Assembly: GCA_038502055.1 (NCBI GenBank)
Contig: JAXRKN010000039.1
Location: forward strand, 2,728,001 to 2,792,000
DNA: 64,000 nucleotides
Reading direction: 5' to 3'
Origin: Tanytarsus gracilentus
Lineage: Eukaryota; Arthropoda; Insecta; Diptera; Chironomidae
Shown: positions 47,923 to 61,899 of the stretch, one piece after another
How the letters are laid out: each line of letters opens with the position of its first letter
How positions within the stretch are numbered: position 1 is the first letter of the stretch
Translations under genes and position numbers: made by a program
Notes under the pieces: generated by a model
Databases searched by the model: none
The model's input: only the letters and a program-made list of their open reading frames with translations
Told to the model about the DNA's origin: nothing

Positions 47923-49338
47923 ATGAATTTTAATTTACTAAAAGCAGCGATTAGAACTCATTCGGTAAATAAGTTGAGGATTAATTCGAGAACTCTTCTA
48001 TGTCGTTATTCATCATCAGGTAAGATTTAAAGCAATTAACAAATAATTTCATAATTAATTGGCAAATTTATCTTTCCAGAAAATTCCGGCGCTAAAAAGC
48101 AATTTAATATTCAAGATGATTTATTAGAAGGAAGACCGCTCTATCTAGATGCACAAGCAACGACACCACTTGATCCCCGTGTCCTCGATAAAATGATGCC
48201 ATACTCAACAAATTACTATGGAAATCCACATTCGAGGACCCACAACTATGGATGGGAAACAGAGAGTGCCGTTGAAACAGCTCGTGCTCAAATTGCTAGC
48301 CTCATTGGTGCCGATCCAAAGGAAATTATTTTCACATCGGGCGCAACGGAATCAAATAACATTGCAGTTAAAGGAGTGGGTAGATTTTACGCGTCGAAGA
48401 AAAAGCACATTATCACCACTCAAACTGAACATAAGTGCGTACTTGATTCATGTAGAGCACTCGAAGGCGAAGGTTTCAAAATCTCATATTTGCCAGTAAA
48501 CGAAAATGGAATTGTCGATTTAAAAGAGCTTGACAAGGCGATCACACCTGAAACCTCGCTCGTGTCTATCATGGCTGTCAATAATGAAATTGGCGTAGTT
48601 CAACCAATAGCGGAAATTGGGAAAATGTGTCGAGCAAAGAAAGTCTTCTTTCACACAGATGCCGCACAAGCTGTCGGCAAAATTCCACTGAATGTAAACG
48701 ACATGAATATCGATTTGATGTCAATAAGTGGACATAAAATCTACGGACCTAAAGGTATAGGTGCCATCTACATTCGAAGGCGTCCCCGTGTTCGCGTTGA
48801 AGCCATACAGAGTGGTGGAGGACAAGAGCGTGGAATTAGATCAGGAACATTACCGGCACCACTGTGTGTTGGCATTGGAGCGGCTTGTGAAATTGCACAA
48901 AAAGAAATGGCCTATGACCATAAGTGGATTGAGTTTCTCTCGAAGAGACTTTTAGATGGGATTGTTGGAAATTTAGAACATGTCGTTAGAAATGGAGATC
49001 CAACATTAACCTATCCAGGCTGCATTAATCTCTCATTTGCATTTGTTGAGGGTGAATCACTTTTAATGGCACTCAAAGATATTGCTCTATCAAGTGGCTC
49101 GGCATGTACTTCGGCTTCATTAGAACCATCGTATGTTCTTCGAGCAATTGGAACCGATGAAGATTTAGCACATAGTTCAATACGCTTTGGCATCGGTCGA
49201 TTTACCACAGTTGAGGAAGTTGATTATACAATCGACAAAACAATTAAACATGTTAATAGACTGAGAGAAATGTCGCCGCTCTGGGAAATGGTGCAAGAAG
49301 GTATCGACATTAAGACAATACAATGGTCACAGCATTAA
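47923..49338 (+). CDS. Nfs1: Mitochondrial cysteine desulfurase NFS1, 451 aa, 2 exons
   Basis: PLP enzyme that converts L-cysteine to alanine and supplies sulfur for Fe-S cluster assembly on ISCU, with ISD11 and frataxin. Exons 47923-48019 and 48080-49338. The first exon is a mitochondrial presequence (Arg/Asn/Ser-rich, no acids). The fold starts at PLYLDAQATTPLDPRVLDKM. The TSGATESNN and TDAAQAVGK cofactor regions are present. PLP-binding Lys252 lies in SGHKIYGPKG, and the persulfide-forming Cys375 in SSGSACTSAS. Both sit six residues earlier than in the human enzyme, reflecting a shorter presequence. Complete and apparently functional. Confidence 0.97.
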
Positions 49339-50229
49339 TTTCTTGGTAAAGCTCACTTTTATTTCTTTTCGTACATAAAATTTTTTCCTCTTTCTGTTGG
49401 TAAGCGATTTATCATAATTTTTCATAGTTTTTAAAAATATCAAAGAAACTGCTATTATTGCTCTAAGAAGCATTATTTTAAGTAACAGCTACAATAGAAA
49501 AAGTAAATGAATTTATTTAATCCCTCGTCACACACCACACTAAAACAGATAACAATCGTTGAGAAGTTTTCCCATGAAAATTAAAAATCACTTTAATTAT
49601 TCAAAAGGACAGAAAAATTCCAGGAATGTCACTAAAAGTACCTAGAAAGACTTTCAATTCTTCATGGGAATTCTCTCATCAGGAATTCAACTCATCGCTT
49701 GTAATTGAATCAATTTACACAATCTCATATCACTTTAAACCATGGACAGAGAGAGAGATAGATTACATGTAGAGCATTTAAGTAATTTTTCACAGAGAAA
49801 TGCAAAATATGCGCTAATAATTTTTCATTTTAAGATTAGTCGAGTTACTCAAAAAATATATAAAATGTAATAAATTGTTGGAAGTTGACGATGAGGTGCA
49901 TAAAATAAATTTGATGTGTTTTAAAAAAGTGACTGCAATGTGATTTGAAATGGCACTAATTTTTTGCTAGTTTCTACAACAGCTTGTGGATTCAATTTAG
50001 GGCATTTCTCTTCATTAAGTTCCTCAATTGAATTTTATGTTTGTCACAAAGCAATCACTGTTATAGATGTATTAAAATATCGGTTGACTGGTTGATTTGT
50101 GGTAGGTAACAAAAAAGCGCTCTGCTTGTTTTTATGTCCTGAATTTTACTATTGAAAACTTTCATGCTCTGATACACGAATTTAAAGATCAGAACCGGGA
50201 ATAAAAACTGAGAGAGCGCTAGCTGATTG
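49339..50229. other. Intergenic between convergent Nfs1 and the Rab gene
   Basis: About 890 bp holding both 3' UTRs. No additional gene or repeat recognised. Confidence 0.55.
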
Positions 50230-50979
50230 CTAACAGGAACAACTCTCGATATTCTCTTCGGGTGGATGAACTTTGAATCCTTGATGTTCGAGCTGTTGAA
50301 GCTCTAATCTCGACCGATTACTTTCAACTAAGCCCTGTGCTATGGTACTGAACATTTCCTCCACGCCGGTGTTGTTTTTACAGGATGTCTTAAAAACTCC
50401 TTGAATTAATCCATGACACTGTTCACAGAATTGTTGAATATCATCGTCAGTCACCTCGGGAGTCATATCAGACTTGTTTCCACAAAGATAAATGCGTGCT
50501 GTCTCTGCGAACATTGTTATGTCCACTAGGTGCTGTGAGAGACTATGAAAGGAATTTATGTTGTCAAAAGAGAACACCAGAACGGCGGCCTCAGCAAATT
50601 TATAGTAACTTGAGGTCACAGATGCGATTCTCTCCATACCTAATAAAAATTAATAAAATTAGTAAAGTCAATTGCGCAATAGTAAGAAGTCTTTACCTCC
50701 TGTATCGAATAGTAATAAATTGATCGTCTTTTCATTAATCGCAAACGGTTTTGAGTAATTATCTAGACCTAAAGTTAAATAAATGCCACAATTAGGTCAT
50801 TAATGTTCGCACAATGTCTATCAAAATGATAAGAAAAATTATACTTTACCTAATGTCGCTTTCCTATCTGCAGCACTTACAAAAGTATTATTCATAAATC
50901 GGCGAAAGATCGAAGACTTTCCAACTCCAAAGTCACCACATAGAATTATTTTCTGCTCTGGATTTCGAGTGGTGGCCAT
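50230..50979 (-). CDS. Atypical Rab-family small GTPase, 203 aa, 3 exons
   Basis: Exons 50850-50979, 50697-50768, 50230-50639, with short GT-AG introns in phase 1. The P-loop is GDFGVGKSS and switch I has a Thr in KATLGLDNYSK. The G3 box is DTGGMER (Asp65-Met69), the G4 box is NKSD and the G5-like sequence is TSCKN. The C-terminus CSC is a two-cysteine prenylation site typical of Rabs. Most Rabs have DTAGQE; here Gly replaces Ala and Met replaces the catalytic Gln, which would be expected to slow GTP hydrolysis. It probably acts in vesicle traffic. It may belong to the divergent insect RabX group, but I cannot assign the subfamily. Confidence 0.88.
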
Positions 50980-51277
50980 AATTTTAAAAATATTTTCACA
51001 GAAAGATAATTTTGTGTATGGAGTGAAGGGATAATGCACACAAATGGAACAGCATAAAAATCCAGACACTTGTTAATGTGATTTTAATTTTTTTGAATGA
51101 ATTTAATTGAGATTAAAAATTTAGGGGTGTCATTTTGTGTCCAACACGTGGTCAAATTTTTTTCAATTTTTACTAACATTTTAATTCATAATTTTATGAA
51201 AATCTAAAAGCTAAACTGCAAATACTAAATCATGTCCCCTTCGGCAGTGCTGTGAGTTTATCGGGCAGTGCAGTCAG

Positions 51278-51284
51278 TATAAAA
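51278..51284 (+). promoter_or_regulatory. Possible TATA box of a rightward gene
   Basis: TATAAAA inside a locally GC-richer stretch (CGGGCAGTGCAGTCAGTATAAAAC). A sequence resembling a 5' UTR donor (ACATACAG|GTAGG) occurs at about 52016. Together they could form the promoter and non-coding first exon of the gene whose coding start may lie near 61965. Weak evidence only. Confidence 0.2.
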
Positions 51285-52084
51285 CTTTTTTCCATTCAAC
51301 AAAGTTCTGCTCTCATAAGTCTTTCGGTTTTCGATGAAGTAACAACTCCGCGTAGAGAAAAAAAAAGATTGTTTTTGTAAAAAGGATTTTTATTTTTAAC
51401 CTTTACTCGCCTATGTGTTATTTAATCCAAGGAATATCTAATCGTTTATGTAGCGTACAAGGACACTTTATGCCTTATCATTTTTTATAAGCGGAAAATT
51501 TAGCAAGTTCGAGTGAAAAAAAAGTTTTGCATACGAATACAAAACTAAAAAGCTAAAAAAGTTGTGCATTACAACTTGAATGTGTATTTAAATTTCTGCA
51601 TAAGGTGCAAGCTAATTAATAAAAGTTGTTTAAATTCGCATTTCTAATCGATAAAACAATTAATTGTGTTGTAGTAAAAATTTTTTCTTCGCTGCATTTT
51701 AAAAAACCCAGCTCTAGAATATAATATTGAAAAGTGCTTTTTTCGGGTGAATGTATCTTGTTGCAGTGTTAAATAATTAAATTGATTAGCTGGCCGTAAC
51801 AATAATTATTGCGGAAAAGAAAGAAGATAAAATAAAAAAAGATTCGTTGACACGACCCGAGAGTGTTGGTGAGAAGTTTATTGGATACACGAGCAAATCA
51901 AATAGAAGAAGAAAAAGTTCTCAAGGATAAAGCAAGGAGCATCGCATTGTGTATAACAGGAACAAAGAACCAGATTTGAATTTTAGTGTGCTCTCTCTCA
52001 CAAATCCACATACAGGTAGGAAAAAAGCGACGAAGTGCATTTAAGATAAGGTCATAAGAGAAATGAAGATTAGCCAGACGGACG

Positions 52085-52115
52085 GGGGAGAGAGAGAAAG
52101 AGAGAGATAGACAGA
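52085..52115 (+). repeat. GA-rich tract
   Basis: About 30 bp of GAGAGAGAAAGAGAGAG-type repeat, followed by a short (TA)n run near 52261. GA repeats are binding sites of GAGA factor in flies; function here is unknown. Confidence 0.6.
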
Positions 52116-55100
52116 AAATGAATTCAATTCATCATTTTAATAGCCTTTTCGTCGTTTGTGAAAGTCATAGACGTTTTTACTCGTTCTTTCACACCACCGA
52201 GACGAAATGCAATGGCACACTCACGAGGCCTTGAAATTTCCATTTCTTATCAGTCATGCATATATATATATATGAACGTCAAATATAATTCACGAGTGTG
52301 CTAAATTTTACCTCATTCCGAGCCAGTAGCAAAAATTTTCTGATGTCACAATTTTAATCTACAAAAATTATAACTTTATTTCACCAGATATTCTTAAACT
52401 GCGCGTATAGAATGAGAATAGACAGAGAACCGCTAACGGTTACCACATAACTTTTTTCTTTTTCTTTATTTCTCTTTTTTGTATGTAAACTCTTCTTTTT
52501 TATTTCATTGTTATTTCCTCTCTCAGTCACTCACCGACGACTAGAGTAAAACATTTTTCTAGGTGTACGCAAATTGAGTTTTTAAGGGTGAGCGACTAAA
52601 TAATTAGACATAAGGTGCTAATTAAATTCAGAAGGGGGTTTAAAATTTTTTTAACGCTGTCGAAACACTAAAAACATATTTTTCCAATGGAAATTTATAA
52701 AGTTTGAACCCCTAAAATCACAACCTGAACTTCATGTGCGACAGCATTTTTTCTTCTTGTACTTTAATTCATTCAAAAAAGAAATGATTGTTCCGACACG
52801 ATTGTGTAGCGCGAGAGAGTTCAGTAAGACATCGAGCCGTTGAGAACAATAGGTAACTCTCTCGCACTTGGTTACGTACAAAAAATTTCTTCTTCTAAAA
52901 CTCTTTACGCTGATTACTTTTAAGACAGCGCATAGATCGAAATTCGAAATAGATCATCGCTTGTGATGAAAAACCGCGAAGAATTACGCAATGGATTTGC
53001 GAGCGTGTACCGAGTGAGAGATGATCGTGTAGCTGTATGTCTCGAGAAGCATTCTCACGTTTCGTTTGCAATGAATAAGAGATCCAAGTGCATATATTGA
53101 GTGACGTTTAACGCTGCTGTATGTCTGTTTTTAACAGTCGTTTGTTATTGTTGTTATCGTAATTATCCCGCTCATCACATGCTCGAATACAAGCTGCATA
53201 TACAGAGAAAATAATAAACATTTATATATAGGGGAATGAGTTATAACTTTCAGTTTTTTGTGTCATTATCATTTGCAAATTATATGCAGGGTAGATTCGA
53301 ATTTAACCTAATTAATTCCCCTTCGATTTTAATCCAAATTATATCAATATGGCAGACAAATTTATGATAATCATCTGAAATAATTTTTTCAATGATTTAG
53401 GGTTAAACATTAATTTTCAAACTCATAACCTGAAGGCTACGCGAGAGATAATTGTCACTGTATATCGATTAGGTGAATAACACACATGCGAATATTACTG
53501 GAAGCACGTGGGATTTACCTGAATCGCTTTTTACTCCATTGTTGCATTTATGCAGTTTCAATAATTTATAAAGTGATGTTTTAATTAATAGCCATCACTC
53601 TCGCGTTTTTGCACGCTGCGCTATGAGAGCTAAAAAATTCCAGTAATGCAATGTAAGGCGGTGTTTCGCGAACTGAGACGCTTCTCCTTCTGTTTGCCTC
53701 TTTTTACACTAATAAACACCTGTCATTTTGCTTGGCTTGGTATAGCAGCGCGTGTCACTTTGAGAGTTTGTAACGCGATTGTAGGAAGAATCCATGGCAG
53801 CTTGAAATAAATTCGATTATGAACCTTTTTCTTACTCATTGCTTTCCTCACTCACTGCTGAGAGCTGTCGGTATCTTTTAACAATTTAAATTATTTTTTA
53901 CTCAACCACCACATCTCAGTGTATTACGAACATATGGCTGCTCTAACATACCTCTACCTTATATGGCAAAGATATCTCTCTACACACAATAATAATAAAA
54001 TGTTATATCTAATTTATTTATTATACACGACAGAAGTTAAAAAAATTATTTCTCATTTGAGTAATGAATAAATTTAGTTTTCCTACTTGCAGAATTTACG
54101 AAATGTAATTTTATAGTGCTAATTGAGAGCTTTTTCTTGTTACTCGTGACTTTTTTCTGTCATTTTAATAATAGAGTGCTGATTTCATTTTTTCCCTCCT
54201 CTAGAGATATGAGCAATGTATCGTTTAATTATCACGTGAAAAAATTGCTTGAGTTTTTTTTGCAAATTTAATTAAAAACTGTTGGGAACTGCTGACAAAA
54301 AAAATTTTCATGATTTAGATTTAAAAGATTAGATAATTGTTAAAAAGTCATAAAATAGAATTTAAGTTATTTAGAATTTGAATTATATCAAAGAGATGAA
54401 TAAATGAATTTTTATTAAAAACGCCCATAAATCTCTGATCGAATTTGATAGCAAGGACAAGTAGCACCAGAAAGCTTTAATATCACGATTGCGCAATATT
54501 TATTTGTCACTGAAAAATCGCCTTCTCATAATCTTTTTTTTAAATAATTTTTCAGCGCTAAATACAGCGAAGAATAAAATTAAAATATAAAATATATCTC
54601 AAATGTGACTCTCACGCAGCGTCGATGAAGACTTTTTTCTTCTCTCGCGTGTTTTGGTTGATTTGATTTTATTTACTTAACAAAACAGCACTCTTGCGAG
54701 AGATTGAAATGTAAACAGTACATGCATTTACACACTCAACACACACTCAAAGGTGGCTGCTGATAAAAGTCACTTTTATGGCAATTTTGGCCAAGGATAG
54801 TACGTCAATACCATGTTTACAGACTTGTGTGTGCGTCGTATATGGTTTTTAAGTCTAAAATGTAAAAAATCTTAAATTTTAACACTTTTAATTTGAATAT
54901 TTCCTAACAACAAAATGCTAATGAGTTAAAAATGATCTGACTAATGAACAGAGTCTAGGAAGAGTTGCGCTATCTCTAGCATATAATTGTGTGTATGAGA
55001 TTCTCTTCGTTCGATAAGATTAGAAGTCATACAAGTTGTTTTTCAATTGATTTTTAAACTGTTTCTTTATGTGACGCTTGATGCATGTGACTCACAAAAA

Positions 55101-55155
55101 GACACGTTAAAGTGTACGTCATATATTACAAACTCATCTTGCGGGGACTTATCAG

Positions 55156-55549
55156 TATAGGTTTCGAAAATCCCGGGATTTAAAATTTCGGGATCCCGGG
55201 ACTGAAAGACCTGTAAACCCGGGATCCCGGGATCCCGAAAACGGGATTTCATTTAAAAAAACGAAATATCTTCCCTCAATTTTCAGCACTTCCGTCATGC
55301 AAAAAAATTATTTCCTGTTAAAATAATCGTGCACTTTAAACCTTTATTTTAATATCGAAATCTATACTTGTTGCTTATAATTAAAAAAATTATTCCCCTT
55401 GGTATTTCAAAAAATAACGACAAATTAGTGAAAAAATTAGATATTTTTAAATCCCGGGATCCCGAAGAAAAAACGCGGGATCTCGGGATTGAAAAACTGT
55501 CCGGGATTCCCCGGGATTTCGGGATCCCGGGATCCCGCCGAAACCTCTA
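55156..55549. mobile_element. 394-bp hAT-like MITE with 8-bp TSD and CCCGGGATCCCGGGAT subterminal repeats
   Basis: Flanked by CTTATCAG on both sides (55148-55155 and 55550-55557). Termini are inverted: TATAGGTTTCG on the left and TAGAGGTTTCG on the right, one mismatch. Both arms carry repeated palindromic CGGGATCCCGGGAT motifs that can fold back on themselves. It encodes nothing. TA(G)AGG-type ends with an 8-bp duplication fit hAT-derived MITEs. Confidence 0.85.
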
Positions 55550-58500
55550 CTTATCAGTCAATGAATGTTTGTATTTTAAGAATTGTTGTACAGCAATTGA
55601 GAAGATAAGAAGACCTTCGGGTGTCAAGTACATTAAACATTAACACTGACATACAAATTGGAAAAAAGGTTGTGCGCGATAAAAAAAGAGAAAAGTCACA
55701 GTAAGCAAATTATTATAAGCTCAAAAATTAATTTTCCGTACGCTAATTAATTTTTTTCTCAACGTTGACTTTGTCATTAAAAATCTCTCGAATTCATTTT
55801 TATTCAAAGCCCTCGTGAAAAAAAATAATGCTGCTATAAAATCGTCTTTCTTTTTCTTTCAAATTCATCAAGAGCGAGTCTCAACATGATTTTATTAGTG
55901 CTTAGCAATGAATGATGAGAGGTGAGGTTGACTGAAAGTTGCGTTTTCATTTCCTTTCATACATTTGAAATAAAGACGACAGTCGTCATGGCGATGCGGT
56001 ATAAACAGCTTTTTTTGAAGTGAGCGCAGAGAAGAAATTATTCTCATGGTGGCAACAATTAGAGAAAATTGAAAGTGAAATTAAAGCTGAGGCGCTAATC
56101 AAATGCAATTAGCAGGGTTCCACGCGTTGACTTAAAACTTTCTTTCGAGCGACAATGGCGGTGTCTAACATTTTTCTCTGCTGATTTAAAGGAAATTTAA
56201 AGCGCAAGGGATTGAAAGTTTTAAATTATTTTAAAACTTTCACAGAACTCAAAAATTTTTTCATTTTTATTACCTTTCATTTCTTATTTTTTTAAAAGAT
56301 CTTTTTTAAACAAAACGTCATTTTTAATTTCTACCTTCCTTTTAAGTCCTCAAATTTTCAGCACTTTGAACCAGGGAAATTAAGATTTGGGTAAAGCTCT
56401 TATATTGTAAAAAAACCTTTTTGTTTCCCTTTTACTTTATTAAAATTTAATTTTAAAATTAAATAGTAAATGCGAAATCTTTGAAGTTTTTTTCAAATTT
56501 ATTTAATTTTTTTTAATTTGGAATGTTAAAGTGAGTAAGCAAAATACGTCAAACGGACCTTCACAAATATTGATCTCGAAAAATTCGCCTCTTGCTCTAA
56601 AAGTTCTGAATTTAACAGCTAAAGAAAGAATCTATCGAATGCAACACATTGGTGTGCCACCTCTTGCCACCTTGCCGAAAACGCTTTAAAAATGAACCAA
56701 ATTTGCAGTTTTTCCATGTAAAATGGGGTAAAATGATTAAATTTTCTCTTTGAAATTGAACCAAAGATATCTTTGAATTTTTTTTTGCTGGTAAAAAAGT
56801 ACGTATACCTGAACCAGTGTGAATTGTTTGATATTGCATATTTTAGAAATTTCATAAATAATTTCAAAGAGTCGCATCGACGTTATCTAAATCCTAAAAT
56901 TTATGGCATTTTTTAAAAAATACCTCATATTTCGCAACTTCCTGTAGTTATCTGTCAGAAAATTCACAGCAAATCTTTCTTTTTGTAACACAATAGCTGC
57001 ATCAAATTTTACTGTGCATGATGTAATTAAGCAACAAAATTATCTTTCTCCTCTCAACTTCACTAATTGTATAAAAGTTTTATTTTGCGTTTCATCTATC
57101 AGATTCGCTAATTGATAAATGATTAATTCAAGTATGAAAAGAATTTTGATGCCTCATGGCCTCCAATTCGATATGAACGTTAGAATGTTGTCGTGAGGCA
57201 ATTAAGGGGTCATTTAATAAATGCTGTTAGCAACGGAATCAAGTCATGCATTTCGAGAGGGTTTCAAACGAGGAAAAAAATCGATAAATGTTGGGTGAGT
57301 GCAAGCGAGGAAGTGCGCCATATAATATGCGGCATTATAAACATTTTATATGAACTTTGTAAGATTAAACTGTGCTACCGAAATTTGCCTAGGGAAGACG
57401 TGATGAATGGGAGCGCACACCTTAAAATATTTTTATGCAGCGCACTTTCTTTCGGCTATCATTAGAGCGAGGGAATTTAATGGAATCCGAAAATACTCTT
57501 CTAAGCAGAAAGAAGAAGTTCCGCGAAAATTACTGACAAGCCGAACATTTTCAAGTTGCTGAGTCAACGAAAACGGGAGTTTCTCACATAATTTACCCGC
57601 ACGGCATCCGGTAATAATTTTCAAATCAATTTCGTATTTAAAAACGCTAATCGGAAGAGAGAAAAATCAGTAATGAGTTAGAAAGGCGTGTAACGATATG
57701 TATGCAATGTTCTTTGTTCACCGTGACTGGTATAAAGAACATATGCAATGCACGCGGAGCAATTTCATGCTGACTTTTCAACCTTCCATTTTCATTTTTT
57801 ACTAAAGCACATACGGGGGAAAATTCCTGTAAAATATTTTTTGGGTTTAGTAATTTATTTCATGAAAAAAAAAGATAATGCTCAGAAATTTTCCCACCTT
57901 TCGTGTAAAATATTTGAAATGAGCTTCACAATAAATTTGATATCACGACAGTCGAGCTTAATGCATTCTAGCTCGACGAATAATTAAAAAGTTAATTTTA
58001 TTGCTTTATAAAACTTTGTCCCAATTATTAAAACAAAGAAAATTTCGATGAGTGTAGTTTTAATTTATTTCCCTACGGTAAGTTGTCGTCGCAATGACCA
58101 AGCACACTAGTTGAGGATTAAAAATATCGAATTTCCTTTTCCCGACGAACAATCTAATTACGTTAATTCCAACTTAGTATTTATTTACATCCCGAGTCAT
58201 AATCACTGCTCTGTATGACAGTGATTGCATATTCCAGAAAAGCGAGAAAGATATAGAAAGTTGTAAATCAGTGGAAGACCACAGTAGCAACATAAATCGA
58301 TCACTTTTGGAATGTGTGTTATTCTAAAAATGGTTGGAAATTTTCTCTCTCGATCGTCTATCAAATGCTTTATATCGCAATGATTCATAGAATATTTCAC
58401 TATAACGCTCAATCTAACTTCATATCCATTTATCTTACTTAAAACCGGTCTATAGATGGATGCTATTTTTAATTATCGAACTATATTGAACCGCTTTTCT

Positions 58501-61500
58501 TTTCTTACTTTTCTTTTTTGTTCTCTCAAGCGAGAGCCTGCTCGTTTACTTTCATTTGCTTTTAATCTCTCGCTTCTTTTTGGGATTTTACTCTTGGGAT
58601 TATTAAGATACAAGGGTAAGAAAATATTTTTTCAAAAATCAAAAAATTTTATTCCTCTTTTTTAATTATTTTGAGGGAAAAATAAAATAAAATTTAAAAG
58701 TTCTCATCCCTTGCGATTAAACTGCATTTCAAATTCTTTTCGTTCCACAGACGAGAAGTTCGTTTAAATTCTTAATCCGCTAATGAAGAAGAAAACCAAA
58801 AAGCGAAGCCTATAAAATAAAAACACATGTGCGGGCATTTTCCGTCGCTCTTCAAAAATTGCAACAATGAAAAACTTTTTAACTCGCGTCAAGTTGCAAA
58901 ATACTTTTTCTTTTAAATTCTTTTTTTGACGACGTGTTGCATGTTGCTATTTATATGCAGACAACAAATATAATAAAAGTAAAGCAGCCAATAGAGTTCT
59001 TTGAATGAAAAGTCAGTTGTTGTTTATTATTCATCATTGTTATTTGCTTTTGAAAAATAGTCTATTAAAATCGATAAAAAGTGCTTTGAAGAGGGGTGCG
59101 TGATGAGAGTACGTCGCAATATTTCAACACTCAACTTGTATATTTAAAAATGTTCGATAATATTACATTTTACTTAAATGAATCCATCAGAAGCTATAAA
59201 AAATCTAAATAATGCATATAGAATGACTAAATAGACAACACAAGTGTGGTCTTGTATAAATATGTGAACAGGGAAATAGTAAAAGGTGTTGATAATGAGT
59301 ATTTATGTACAAAAGTTTTTGCTGATAACAAACAATTCTCTCTTGTTATCGATCGCTCACTTTACACACTTTGCAATGACTGATGGACTCAATTCATTTC
59401 TCAAAAAAAAAGAGTTTATGGTTTTTTCCGTATACAATTACTCATTTATGATCGTGTATAGTAAAAAAAAATATTTCATTAATGCTCTCGTCGTTTTTTT
59501 TTGTCATTTTGCGAACACAAAAAAGTGTGATAACAAAATTAAAGTCCTGTCGTGCCATTGAACTTCAGTTGCGAAGTAGCAGAATTATGTGAAATTAAGT
59601 GAGCCTATTTGTTAGCACTAATTGTGAATCACTCGTTCAATCGCGTGCTTATGGCATCGCCAAAAATAAGTGCGCTATCGTCAACACCAAAATAAAACAC
59701 ACTCACGACCTTGGAGCTAATTTTCATTACAAAAAAGGTACTTTAAACGCTAAATTGGTACAATTTACGGTCAACGACTTAATCGCTCACTATCTCAATT
59801 CCCTCAATGATGTTCTTTTGTTTCTTTATGCCGCATTGATCTCTCGAGACATAAAGAATTGATCAGAAACAAAGAAAGAGAGAGATGAAGGGAAATGAAA
59901 CAAAAAATTTCGATCGATAATTTTCGTTTCTGCTCCAATTGAAATTATTTGGGTGTAGCAAATGATTGCGAATTTTATTCGCGCTGCCATGGCAAAAAAA
60001 TTTAACTTTTAGTGTGTAAGATAAACTCACAGTTGAGAGCAGGAAAAGTCGTCTTCAATTTACTAACAAAATCAACTGATTCCAATGACCTAAATATCGC
60101 GGCATGATACAAGAAAAGTATAAACAGAAATGAAATCGTTGTCAGAACGACGTAGAGCATTTTTCCATTCCTTTTCGATCTTTAATTACCATCGCATAAA
60201 TGTTGCAGCAATTGCAAATGAAAAATGCTGTGTTTACTTTAAAAATGTATTCTGGGAATTTTATGAATTTTCTGTGAAAAATAACCGCGTGAGTATTTGG
60301 GTTGAACTTTCATTAATATTACATGAATTTAATAAAAAAAAAACTTGTCGCATTCAATCCTTTGACATTCGATAGTAAACCTCACAAATTCTAAAAATAT
60401 TTACAAAGCTGGCTGTGAATTTTTTTCGCGACGTTCTGGCGATAAATTCTGCGAAAATTAATCATACAAATTCAATAAACTCAATTACTACATCTCGCTT
60501 TTTCTTATGGCTTTGCGTGTGTGTTCATTTCATAATTTGCTAAAAGGCACCAAACACGTACGATCTGGTTGCATTAAGAGAGCTTTATGCAATTTTTCAT
60601 CTTGAAATAAAAGCGAATGGGAAACTTGATTTTTTTGCATGTTTTCTAACTTTCGCATGATGTTTTTTGCGGCGTTTGATAGAAAGTTTTTCGATTTATG
60701 CATAAAAATCAACAAATGTACATTTTACATTGTTTCTCGTGATGGGCGGGCAATTGTTTTGTGCACGTGAATAATGAGGCTTTCAAAGTGATCACTTAAC
60801 ATTTTGTGTTTACAATCTACAGGACATCATTAGCGATGGCTGTTGGTAGAGATCTTGAATGGTTGGTCAATAAAAAAAATATCAACCTGATCTCTGCGAC
60901 TCAAACCTGTTCCATCGCATCGCTTAATTATCATTTTTTAATGAAATTTAAATTCTTAATAAAATTAAAAAGTTGTCGCCAGAGAGTTGTTTTTTGCGCA
61001 AAAAATTATTTTTATCACGTTGGGATGTTACTGAGGTGGATTACGAAATAAAATATCTGCACTAGTTGCCACGTTCGTTTATAAATTGCATAAGTCGGTT
61101 AATTGACACCAGAAATGAAAATTGTGATGCTTTTATGATGGTGTCAAAATAGCAGCGAATGCAAGGAGCGAAAACTATAACAAAAATCAACTCGTAATTT
61201 TTATTTTCTATACGAAATTTGAAATTTCTAAGAATTTTCGCAAATTTAAAAAGTTATTTTCGCTTGTCAGTCATCACCAACATTTTTTTCTCGGTTGATA
61301 TTTTGAAATCGCTGAACCGTTCTTTAAAATTTAATTCAAACATTTCATGAATCATTCATTCATACCAAAAAAACGTAGAGGTGCTATCACCACAAACATT
61401 TTTCTCTCACACTCGCGCGTACATAAAAAATTCCGCACTCACTCACACTGTAATTAAATGGCGTTCAGCTAAATACTAAATACTCGCCAGGGGATTATTA

Positions 61501-61899
61501 TTTAATTTAATGATTTGGTGATTAAATACAAATTTAAACTCGCATTTAAAAATTTATGGTTCAATTTCACACGTGAGAGATAAGTTTATGCGTTTATGAT
61601 GAATTGATTTATTTTAATGATAAACTTTAATCGATAAAATATTTAAACATCGGAAACAGATGTGACTTGTGTCAATTTTTGATTGTCCACTCATAATAAA
61701 TTTAAATGACAAAATTATTAGATAAAAAATGTTATTTTTGCCATCACTTAACCTAAAAAATGTCTCATCTCTCTCCTATGATACCAGATAAATTTTTATT
61801 GTATGTCTTCCATAAATGGATGGCAAAAATATTTATGATAAACATCAATAAATATCATCAATCAATATCTAATGATGTCACTTACATTTTCTCACACAG

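Larger units (their letters stand above)
50980..61899. other. Large gene-poor region
   Basis: About 11 kb with no supported coding exon. It holds the upstream region of the Rab gene, a GA-rich tract, one MITE (55156-55549) and scattered short frames without features. A candidate coding exon follows at 61900, so much of this could be a long 5' intron or a regulatory landscape of a gene to the right. That is inference. Confidence 0.5.

Noticed and set aside
55067..55643. Frames of 61 and 91 codons across the MITE
   Set aside because: Their similar Ser-Arg-Asp-Pro stretches come from the GGGATCCCGGG repeats, not from coding.
58456..58615. Hydrophobic 69-codon frame with a nearby GTAAG, as a membrane-protein exon
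   Set aside because: A hydrophobic Leu/Phe run is common in T-rich chance frames; no partner exon or family motif was found.
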